Below are positions 57,688 through 64,000 of a DNA stretch of 64,000 nt, one piece after another; within the stretch, counting starts at the first letter, position 1, and every line of letters starts with the position of its first letter. The translations under genes and the position numbers were made by a program. Origin of the DNA: JANOMH01 sp031422295 (GTDB lineage: Bacteria > Pseudomonadota > Alphaproteobacteria > Rhodobacterales > Rhodobacteraceae); NCBI GenBank assembly GCA_031422295.1, contig JANOQM010000018.1:5090-69089 (forward strand). Reading direction: 5' to 3'. Under the pieces are notes generated by a model that saw only the letters and a list, made by a program, of their open reading frames with translations, ran no database searches and was not told where the DNA came from.

Positions 57688-59337
57688 TCACATATTCGGG
57701 TAATTCGGCCCATCGCCACCTTGCGGCACGGTCCAGACGATATTCTGACTGGGGTCCTTGATGTCACAGGTCTTGCAATGCACACAGTTCTGGAAATTGA
57801 TCTGGAACCGCGCGGCGGCCCCGTCGCCGACCACTTCATAGACCCCCGCCGGGCAATAGCGTTGGGCAGGTTCGGCATATTGCGGCAGGTTAATGCCAAT
57901 CGGCACCGACGGATCAATCAGCCGCAAATGCGCAGGCTGGCTTTCGGCGTGGTTGGTCATCGAGAAACTGACATTGGTCAGCCGGTCAAATGACAGTTTG
58001 CCGTCTGGTTTGGGGTAATCAATGGCTTTGTGTTTGCTCGCCAATTCCGTCGCAGCCGCATCTGTTTTGCCGTGTTTCAGCGTTCCTAACAAAGACATGC
58101 CGAACAGATTGTTGGTCCACATGTCAAAGCCGCCAAGTGTCAGCGAGGCCAACAGGCCAAAGCGGGACCACAACGGTTTGACATTGCGCACCTGTTTCAG
58201 ATCCTTGCCAATCGGCCCGGCATGGACCGCCTTGTCATAATCGGCCAACACATCGCCTGACCGGCCCGCCGTGATCGCCGCATGAGCGGCTTCGGCGGCG
58301 TGGATGCCCGACAACATGGCGTTGTGATTGCCTTTGATCCGCGGCACGTTGACCATTCCTGCCGAACATCCCAACAGCGCCCCACCCGGAAAGGCGGTTT
58401 GTGGGATGGACTGATAGCCGCCTTCGGTGATGGCACGCGCCCCGTAAGCCACCCGTTTGCCGCCTTTCAGCAGGTCTGCCACCATCGGGTGATGTTTGAA
58501 CCGCTGAAATTCGGAATAGGGCGACAGGTAGGGGTTTTTGTAGTTCAGATGCACCACAAAACCGACATACACCTGATTATTATCAAGGTGATAGATGAAT
58601 GACCCGCCACCGGCATTGCCGCCCAGGGGCCAGCCCATGGTATGTGTCACCCGGCCTGCGTGATGCTTGGCAGGGTCGATCTGCCAGATCTCTTTCATCC
58701 CCAGCCCGTATTTTTGCGGCTCGCGGTCCTTTGCCAGATCGTATTTGGCAATGACCTGTTTGGACAAAGACCCGCGCACCCCTTCGGACAGGAATACATA
58801 TTTGCCATGCAATTCCATGCCGGGTTCATAGGCGGGGCCTTCTGACCCATCGGCCAGACGGCCAAACTCGCCAGCCACGACCCCCTTAACCTGACCCTGA
58901 TCGCCAAACACCAGTTCGGAACAGGCCATACCGGGAAAAATCTCGACCCCCATCGCCTCGGCCTGTTCGGCCATCCAGCGGCAGACATTGCCCATCGATA
59001 CAATGTAATTGCCATGATTGCTCATCAGCGGCGGCATGAGCATATTGGGAATACGAACTTTGCCCGCCTCGCCCAGCATGTAGAAATTATCCTCAGTCAC
59101 CGGGACGGTAATCGGGGCCTTGCGGGACTGCCAATCGGGGATCAGTTGGTTCAGCCCGACCGGGTCAAGCACGGCGCCGGACAGGATATGGGCCCCAACT
59201 TCGGACCCTTTTTCCAGAATTACGACTGTCAGGTTTTCGTCCAATTGCTTCAGCTTTATCGCGGCAGACAAACCAGCGGGGCCAGCGCCCACGATGACCA
59301 CATCATATTCCATAGCTTCGCGTGCGGCCTGCGTCAT
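57688..59337 (-). CDS. Electron transfer flavoprotein-ubiquinone oxidoreductase
   Basis: 549-residue ETF-QO, which passes electrons from ETF (fatty acid, choline and amino-acid dehydrogenases) to ubiquinone. It has the FAD loop YDVVIVGAGPAGLSAAIKLK, GSEVGAHILSGAVLDPVGLN, the FPGGALLGCSAGMVNVPRIK membrane/quinone region, and a C-terminal 4Fe-4S ferredoxin-like site with FQNCVHCKTCDIKDPSQNI and further Cys in AQRYCPAGVYEV. ATG at 59337 follows AGGAGAAG. Length and motifs are complete. No etfAB is adjacent. Confidence 0.96.
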   Translation of the reverse strand: MTQAAREAMEYDVVIVGAGPAGLSAAIKLKQLDENLTVVILEKGSEVGAHILSGAVLDPVGLNQLIPDWQSRKAPITVPVTEDNFYMLGEAGKVRIPNMLMPPLMSNHGNYIVSMGNVCRWMAEQAEAMGVEIFPGMACSELVFGDQGQVKGVVAGEFGRLADGSEGPAYEPGMELHGKYVFLSEGVRGSLSKQVIAKYDLAKDREPQKYGLGMKEIWQIDPAKHHAGRVTHTMGWPLGGNAGGGSFIYHLDNNQVYVGFVVHLNYKNPYLSPYSEFQRFKHHPMVADLLKGGKRVAYGARAITEGGYQSIPQTAFPGGALLGCSAGMVNVPRIKGNHNAMLSGIHAAEAAHAAITAGRSGDVLADYDKAVHAGPIGKDLKQVRNVKPLWSRFGLLASLTLGGFDMWTNNLFGMSLLGTLKHGKTDAAATELASKHKAIDYPKPDGKLSFDRLTNVSFSMTNHAESQPAHLRLIDPSVPIGINLPQYAEPAQRYCPAGVYEVVGDGAAARFQINFQNCVHCKTCDIKDPSQNIVWTVPQGGDGPNYPNM

Positions 59338-59479
59338 CGGACTTCTCCTGCTTCTCTTACAATTTGAGATAACGACCGATTCCCGCAGGGGCAACTAAGA
59401 CACGACGTTAAATTCGCCAGCCGCGACCTTGCAGCGCAGCCTTTTAAGGCCCATCTGTGCTTCTGCCTCGGGACGGCCC

Positions 59480-59509
59480 TTGACTTCTTACCCGCTGGAC
59501 GGGTTAAAA
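59480..59509 (+). promoter_or_regulatory. Putative sigma-70 promoter of greA
   Basis: TTGACT at 59480-59485 and TTAAAA at 59504-59509 with an 18-bp spacer, about 45 bp before the greA ATG. The spacer contains a small inverted repeat ACCCG/CGGGT. Confidence 0.5.
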
Positions 59510-59554
59510 CATCCGATCAATCGCGCAAAGGCCCCCCGGAGGGAGCAGGACGAC

Positions 59555-60025
59555 ATGGAAAAGATACCACTCACCCGCGCTGGCTTTGACAAGCTGGAAG
59601 CCGAACTGAAGCATCTGAAATCAGTGGAACGCACCGCCATTATTCAGGCGATATCCGAGGCGCGAGAACATGGCGACCTGTCCGAGAATGCGGAATACCA
59701 TTCGGCCAAGGAAAAGCAGTCGTTTATCGAAGGCCGGATCAAGGAACTGGAAGGCGTGATTTCGCTGGCCGAAGTCATTGATCCAACTAAACTATCCGGC
59801 ACGATCAAGTTTGGCGCGACGGTTGGATTGGTCGACGAAGATACGAACGAAGAGAAGTCCTATCAGATTGTCGGCGAATACGAGGCCGACATCGAACATG
59901 GCCGTCTGAACATCAAATCGCCGCTGGCGCGCGCCCTGATCGGCAAAACCGTGGGGGATTCGGTCGAAGTCCGCACACCCGGCGGCGACCGCGCCTATGA
60001 GATCTTGCGCATCGCATTCAGCTGA
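59555..60025 (+). CDS. greA: Transcription elongation factor GreA
   Basis: 156-residue GreA, which rescues backtracked RNA polymerase. The N-terminal coiled coil reads IPLTRAGFDKLEAELKHLKS, ISEAREHGDLSENAEYHSAK with the acidic tip residues D-L-S-E-N, and IEGRIKELEGVISLAEVIDP. The C-terminal domain has GATVGLVDEDTNEEKSYQIV and NIKSPLARALIGKTVGD. ATG at 59555 follows GGAGGGAG. Confidence 0.97.
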   Translation: MEKIPLTRAGFDKLEAELKHLKSVERTAIIQAISEAREHGDLSENAEYHSAKEKQSFIEGRIKELEGVISLAEVIDPTKLSGTIKFGATVGLVDEDTNEEKSYQIVGEYEADIEHGRLNIKSPLARALIGKTVGDSVEVRTPGGDRAYEILRIAFS

Positions 60026-60061
60026 TGTCAGTGCAGGCCAACAGGCAGACTGAGGCACGGC

Positions 60062-61045
60062 ATGGCAGAATTACGAAACAAAACAGCGGGCAGTGACGGC
60101 GTCACCGCGACCGAGCTTGTGGCCATCGCCCTTAGCCTGATCTGGCTGGTGCTGGCGGGTGGGTTCTTTTTGCTGTTGCCCGCGACCGAGGCCGACACCA
60201 ACGGCGGATCATTGCGGTTCGTGATGACTGTGTTGGCCATTTTCATGCCGATCGCCCTGATCTGGGTCGCCGCCGCCGCCGCCCGCGCCGCCCGGATCAT
60301 GCGCGAGGAATCGCGCCGGATGCAGGCCGCTGTTGACGGGATGCGCCAGACCTATCTGGCCGACCGGCAGGCCCGCGGCAATGCCCTGCCGCACAGCACG
60401 ACGGTTGAACGCAAACTGAACGAAATCGCTCAGGCCACCCGGCAAACCGAAACCACCATGGCCACCTTTGCGTCAACCCGCGAGGCCCCGCGCGGTGCCG
60501 CACCGGCCCCTGCGCGTGCCCCGGACGGGCAACAAAGCCTCGCTCTTGGCACGCCTGCCGATGACATCCGCCCGCCTTTGCCCCGGATCGACCTGATCCG
60601 CGCGCTGAACTTTCCTGATACGGATAAGGACACCATCGGTTTCGCTGCTCTGCGCCGCGCGCTCAAGGACCGGACGGCGCGGCAGTTGGTTCAGGCCAGT
60701 CAGGATGTGCTGACATTGCTGTCGCAAGACGGCATCTACGTGGACGACCTGCGCCCCGACCGGACCGCCCCCGAGATTTGGCGACGGTTTGCGCAGGGCG
60801 AACGGGGCCGGTCTGTGGCCGCCCTTGGCGGCGTGCGCGACCGGTCCAGCCTGGCGCTGACCACCGGGCGGATGCGTGAAGACACGATCTTTCGTGACGC
60901 AGCCCATCATTTCCTGCGGCATTTCGACCGGATGCTGGTGGCGTTCGAGCCTGAGGCGAGTGATGAAGATATCGCCGACCTGTCCGAAACCCGCACCGCC
61001 CGCGCGTTCATGCTGCTGGGGCGGGTAACGGGCACGTTTGAATAA
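60062..61045 (+). CDS. Membrane-anchored hypothetical protein (Rhodobacterales type)
   Basis: 327 residues. Two N-terminal membrane helices (IALSLIWLVLAGGFFLLLPA and VMTVLAIFMPIALIWVAAAA) precede a basic coiled coil (RAARIMREESRRMQAAVDGM). A Pro/Ala-rich linker (APAPARAPDGQQ) and a soluble helical domain (IDLIRALNFPDTDKDTIGFA, ending FMLLGRVTGTFE) follow. No known domain is recognised. It starts 36 bases after greA and may be co-transcribed. Two palindromic repeats follow it, possibly ending the transcript. Confidence 0.8.
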   Translation: MAELRNKTAGSDGVTATELVAIALSLIWLVLAGGFFLLLPATEADTNGGSLRFVMTVLAIFMPIALIWVAAAAARAARIMREESRRMQAAVDGMRQTYLADRQARGNALPHSTTVERKLNEIAQATRQTETTMATFASTREAPRGAAPAPARAPDGQQSLALGTPADDIRPPLPRIDLIRALNFPDTDKDTIGFAALRRALKDRTARQLVQASQDVLTLLSQDGIYVDDLRPDRTAPEIWRRFAQGERGRSVAALGGVRDRSSLALTTGRMREDTIFRDAAHHFLRHFDRMLVAFEPEASDEDIADLSETRTARAFMLLGRVTGTFE

Positions 61046-61052
61046 TAGCGGG

Positions 61053-61074
61053 GGTGGGTCTAAACCCACCTTAC
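61053..61074. repeat. Palindromic repeat copy E
   Basis: GGTGGGTCTAAACCCACCTTAC. It lies 24 bp before copy F in opposite orientation, so the two TTAC/GTAA ends face each other, like a paired REP unit. Confidence 0.8.
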
Positions 61075-61097
61075 TTTTTCGTTTGTGCCGGACCAAA

Positions 61098-61119
61098 GTA
61101 AGGCGGGTCTTGACCCACG
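61098..61119. repeat. Palindromic repeat copy F
   Basis: GTAAGGCGGGTCTTGACCCACG, with a few substitutions from the consensus of copies B and C. It is the inverted partner of copy E, between the convergent genes at 61045 and 61126. Confidence 0.75.
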
Positions 61120-61125
61120 TTTCTC

Positions 61126-62418
61126 CTAAAATTCCCGTGCCGGATCAATTGGCGGCAGGGGCAGGTTCAGCTGCCCGATCTCGGCCAAAACGGGGGCGGT
61201 CGCGCGTAATCCCCAGCGGTCAAAGAACCCGCGCAGATCATGGCCAGTGATCGTGCAGACCAGCCGCACAAACAGATCGACCTTGTCCTGATCCGGGGCA
61301 TCCCGCGGCAACAGATCACGCCGGACCTGCTGGTTCAGCGTGCGGAACAGGTCCCAGCCATAAACCACCCGCAACTGGTGAAACATCACCAGCCGGATAA
61401 ACAGTGTATCGCTGTCATCAATCAGATAATCCGGCACCCCGCCGCCCGCGCCCAGATAATCCCGCGCCCGGGCCAAGGTTGTTTTTCCTGCTGCGTCAGT
61501 TTCTGCTAACCGGCTGGGATTGCCCAGGGATTCCTCGACATATAGCGACCAGATATTGGTATTAATCTCGGTCAATGCCCCCCATGTCCACGAATACGGC
61601 TGCTCGATATGGCCAAGCTCGTGCCATGGGCCCCAACTGACCTGCAACAGGTCGGGATTGGTCAGGTCGGACGAATTGTCCGGCAAAAGGCCGATATAAC
61701 CATCAGTCGCATACATATAGAAATTCTGCCGGTCTTCAGCGCTGGCCCGGAAATCGACCAGAAAATGCTGGCGCAGCGGGCTGGGTTCATCCAGCGGGTC
61801 GGCCCCGTCAAGGCCAGACAGGCCATCCTCCAGCGCCAGAACCCGGTTTATCATGGCGAAACTGGCGGCGGGTTCAGGGATCGGGGCACGTTGATAGACA
61901 TCGCTGGGCAGGGTTATCAGGGCGCGGTCACCGACCAGTTGCACAAAACCCGCCCCCTTGTGCGTGTCCAGTTCGACCTGCCAATCCGCCGCCGTCATCG
62001 CCCCGTCGACATAAAGCGGGATGCTGTCCCCGCCGGTCAACCTGACCGCAATCTCGGGACCAGCCCCGGTCAGCCGCAAAAACAGCGGACCGTCTTGGGT
62101 GGCAGTGATTTGGGTTTCACCGGGGCCAAGCCGTTCAATCTGCTGATCCAGACTATGCCCCCACATCGGGCGAAAGCCAACGATCAGGCTGGCCCCGACC
62201 CCGGCGGGCAAATCCGGCAATCCAATAGTGACCTGATCCCCGGCCCGCACCGTCCGGCCCAACGGCTGCTGATCTTCGCGTTGAGTGGTGTCGAGCCGCA
62301 AACCTTCGGCCTCGGCGCTGGGCAGCGGCGGCAGCGTATATATCCCGGCCTCGTTATCCCAAGTTGCGGCATGGGCCACAGGTGCCGACAGAACCAGAAC
62401 AACGGCAAAAACCCTCAT
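61126..62418 (-). CDS. Secreted M60-like zinc metallopeptidase
   Basis: 430 residues with an N-terminal signal peptide (VFAVVLVLSAPVAHA). The catalytic motif is HELGHIEQ in SWGPWHELGHIEQPYSWTWG, followed by Glu in ALTEINTNIWSLYVEESLG. This is the HExGH gluzincin arrangement of M60/enhancin-type peptidases that act on glycosylated proteins. C-terminal segments FIRLVMFHQLRVVYGWDLFR and GHDLRGFFDRWGL are also M60-like. The substrate is unknown; it could act on host or self glycoproteins. It is followed by a GNAT gene with 4-base overlap. Confidence 0.82.
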   Translation of the reverse strand: MRVFAVVLVLSAPVAHAATWDNEAGIYTLPPLPSAEAEGLRLDTTQREDQQPLGRTVRAGDQVTIGLPDLPAGVGASLIVGFRPMWGHSLDQQIERLGPGETQITATQDGPLFLRLTGAGPEIAVRLTGGDSIPLYVDGAMTAADWQVELDTHKGAGFVQLVGDRALITLPSDVYQRAPIPEPAASFAMINRVLALEDGLSGLDGADPLDEPSPLRQHFLVDFRASAEDRQNFYMYATDGYIGLLPDNSSDLTNPDLLQVSWGPWHELGHIEQPYSWTWGALTEINTNIWSLYVEESLGNPSRLAETDAAGKTTLARARDYLGAGGGVPDYLIDDSDTLFIRLVMFHQLRVVYGWDLFRTLNQQVRRDLLPRDAPDQDKVDLFVRLVCTITGHDLRGFFDRWGLRATAPVLAEIGQLNLPLPPIDPAREF

Positions 62419-62996
62419 ATCACCCTTAGAATCATTGTCGTTGCCGACCGGAACCCGAACACATGGCGCAGAACCCCGGTGGATTGGGTTCGCACCGCCC
62501 GAAACCCGCGCCGTTCATACAAGGCCCGCGCGCGGTCATTGCTGTCAATCACGTCCAGCCTGACCTCGGCATAGCCGCGCCCGGCGGCCTCATCAGCAAT
62601 AGCCCGCAATAACAACGTGCCCACCCCGCGCCCCCGCGCCGCAGGTTCCACGAATATCCCGTCCATCAGAAACCGGGCATTTTCGGTGTCACGTTCCAGT
62701 GCGGATAGCAACGCCACCCGCCAGCTGGCCCCGATCCAGCCATAAACAGCGGCCATATCCCGGTAAGACCCACCAATCAGCGCACCTTCATGGGTTTTGA
62801 ACCCGGCCACGCCCAACAACATGCCATCGGCATCGCGGGCGCACAGCGCATGGGGCGGGTGCAGCATCGCCTCAAAAAAACGCAGGGCTTTGCGGCGGGG
62901 CCCCATGGCTTTGCCCAGTTTCGGCCCGAACGCCTCCCAATACAGGGCGGCGATTTGGGGGCGGTCGCGATCGGGGAAGCCTTTGGTGATTATCAC
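62415..62996 (-). CDS. GNAT-family N-acetyltransferase
   Basis: 193 residues. It has ITKGFPDRDRPQIAALYWEA, the acetyl-CoA loop DGIFVEPAARGRGVGTLLLR and AEVRLDVIDSNDRARALYER, with RGFRAVRTQ, the canonical motif A and B regions of GNAT enzymes. The substrate is unknown. The start is GTG at 62996, overlapping the preceding stop (GTGA). It is in an operon-like run with the M60 peptidase and the partial gene upstream. Confidence 0.87.
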   Translation of the reverse strand: MIITKGFPDRDRPQIAALYWEAFGPKLGKAMGPRRKALRFFEAMLHPPHALCARDADGMLLGVAGFKTHEGALIGGSYRDMAAVYGWIGASWRVALLSALERDTENARFLMDGIFVEPAARGRGVGTLLLRAIADEAAGRGYAEVRLDVIDSNDRARALYERRGFRAVRTQSTGVLRHVFGFRSATTMILRVI

Positions 62997-64000
62997 GTTT
63001 GTGCCGCTCCTGTGGCCGCAATCCGTGCAGCCGCCTGCCGCAACTCTGTTTCATGACCGACGCCGAAAATCCAGCCCTCGGGTGATGGGGCTTGGGTCAA
63101 CATGCGCGCCAATGTTTCGGGGGGCAAGGCTGCAATCGCACCTGCCAAAACTCGCACTTGAGCGGCGTCCTTGATCTCGCCGGGCCGGGCGATTGCCGCG
63201 ATTTCTTTGGCGATAATGGATGGCCAGATTTCAATCAACGTTATGGGCGGCCCCAGCGGTTCAAACGGCCAGACTGCTATTTGCCCCGCAAAGCGGCGGC
63301 GCAGGCGAGACAGGACTGGAAGGCCCATGATGATTTGTGATCCAACCGCCCCCGAACCTGCCAGTTGCCATGCTTCGAAACTGCCAGTTGCTGCCAGTTC
63401 GGTTTGCCTACGGGCAGGCTTCCAACGAAAATCCCTGTCATTGCCCTTGCGCGGCAGGTCTGCGATGTCGCGTTGCAAGCCGTTGAACCAGAACGGCCCG
63501 ACCCCCGGAAACTGTGCGTTGATCTGCCCGGCAAGATCAAAGCGGTTATTTCCCTTGATCGCGTCCTGCACTCGTGCCTCGAACCAGTCCCACAGGGCCA
63601 GCGGGTCGTTGTTCTGCGTTAACTTTTCCGCAAATCCGGCGGGGTAGGCAAAGGCGAAATCGAACCCGATGCAGACTTTACGTCCGGCCATCCGGTCCAC
63701 TTCAAGTTGGCGGGTGATCCATGCCTCGGCCACGGCCCGGTTGCGCAAATAGACCGGAGGTTCGCTGATCCCGTCGCGGACCACACCCGCCCAAATCGCG
63801 TCCTTCTTGGGGGTGTGCCCCCGATCATTCCCGCCAGACCAATCGACCATGATGAAAGTATCAAAAGTGCTGTCAGCCAAGGGTCTGTGGACAAGCCCCA
63901 CTTCCCCCAGAATAAAATCCGCCACTGCCCCGGTATCGTTCAAATCCAGCAATGGCACCCCGGCCGCCACCAATGTATCGCAGGCCACCGCCCGCACCGT
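62993..64000 (-). CDS. MobB-type C-terminus fused to a DUF429-like domain (partial, runs off window end)
   Basis: The frame is open to 64000, so the N-terminus lies outside. The first residues, VAAGVPLLDLNDTGAVADFI, look like the end of a MobB (molybdopterin-guanine dinucleotide) P-loop protein, which often closes with DDPEAVADFI. The following 270 residues start FIMVDWSGGNDRG and contain KVCIGFDFAFAYPAGF, an Asp pair in a pattern seen in RNase H-fold/DUF429-like proteins. Both assignments are inference from short motifs. Rhodobacterales carry proteins of this type annotated as MGD synthesis factors. Confidence 0.6.
   Translation of the reverse strand, partial: TVRAVACDTLVAAGVPLLDLNDTGAVADFILGEVGLVHRPLADSTFDTFIMVDWSGGNDRGHTPKKDAIWAGVVRDGISEPPVYLRNRAVAEAWITRQLEVDRMAGRKVCIGFDFAFAYPAGFAEKLTQNNDPLALWDWFEARVQDAIKGNNRFDLAGQINAQFPGVGPFWFNGLQRDIADLPRKGNDRDFRWKPARRQTELAATGSFEAWQLAGSGAVGSQIIMGLPVLSRLRRRFAGQIAVWPFEPLGPPITLIEIWPSIIAKEIAAIARPGEIKDAAQVRVLAGAIAALPPETLARMLTQAPSPEGWIFGVGHETELRQAAARIAATGAAQT

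Noticed and set aside
61609..62574. 321-codon plus-strand frame antisense to the M60-like peptidase and GNAT genes
   Set aside because: Shadow of two well-supported genes; no motif and no ribosome-binding site.

Overview
The window looks like a chromosomal segment of a Rhodobacterales alphaproteobacterium (Roseobacter-group type). Evidence is the GC-rich coding sequence, the gene string uvrC-pgsA-moaD-moaE, the glnK-amtB pair, the polyhydroxybutyrate genes phaA-phaB, ETF-ubiquinone oxidoreductase, and the frequent ATGA/GTGA stop-start overlaps. No rRNA, tRNA, CRISPR array or replication origin was recognised. Species assignment is inference from gene content only.

Layout. (1) 1-1903 is an accessory edge: an Xre/MbcA-type antitoxin with the first codons of an overlapping RES toxin, a phage-type reading frame broken by an in-frame TAG, and a decayed mosaic IS3 transposase. 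(2) 1904-5973 holds a YcaQ-type DNA glycosylase that carries a palindromic repeat inside its coding sequence, smpB, an AT-richer lone KAP-family P-loop NTPase (a candidate defence gene) and a small Gly/Ala-rich membrane protein with its own promoter and terminator. (3) 5990-22770 is mostly housekeeping: sulfurtransferase, aromatic/aspartate aminotransferase, glnK-amtB, a class A PBP, mlaA-mlaC, a type I secretion ABC/HlyD pair, RidA, GDPD, a DUF482 acyltransferase, pterin carbinolamine dehydratase, peroxiredoxin, ferredoxin reductase and rsmD. (4) 22711-23404 is an IS110 graveyard that has replaced the end of rsmD. (5) 23474-36061 is a compact polysaccharide locus: CpsD-like kinase, a Gfo/Idh-epimerase fusion, GT2, GT4, epimerase, Gfo/Idh, WecB-type glycosyltransferase, SDR, GMC oxidoreductase and an acyltransferase-SGNH protein. 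(6) 36166-42832 holds two trimethylamine-dehydrogenase/N-methylproline-demethylase-type flavoenzymes around a TetR regulator, followed by a YadGH-type ABC exporter. Twin palindromes with 21-bp periodicity occur in front of both flavoenzyme genes. (7) 42966-64000 is housekeeping again: S49 peptidase, uvrC-pgsA-moaDE, tag, an EAL protein, phaAB, ispB, ispE, a TPR protein, ETF-QO, greA, a secreted M60-like metallopeptidase, and a partial MobB-type fusion running off the end.

How genes work together. glnK-amtB is the usual nitrogen-sensing pair. mlaA-mlaC serve outer-membrane lipid asymmetry. phaA-phaB make 3-hydroxybutyryl-CoA for PHB. moaD and moaE are the two subunits of molybdopterin synthase. 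The polysaccharide genes form two convergent blocks likely making and decorating one glycan. The TetR/flavoenzyme/ABC block looks like a small regulon for an N-methylated or betaine-type compound; its substrate is not evident from sequence.

Most notable signals: a PgsA whose CDP-alcohol phosphotransferase motif has Val in place of a metal-binding Asp; the paired TetR-type operators; a palindromic repeat family (six copies), one inserted in frame in a protein gene; the KAP NTPase; genes apparently lacking an ATG/GTG/TTG start for their conserved N-terminus; and a 32-bp tandem hairpin repeat. Coordinates of starts were revised where ribosome-binding sites or overlaps indicated a better start.
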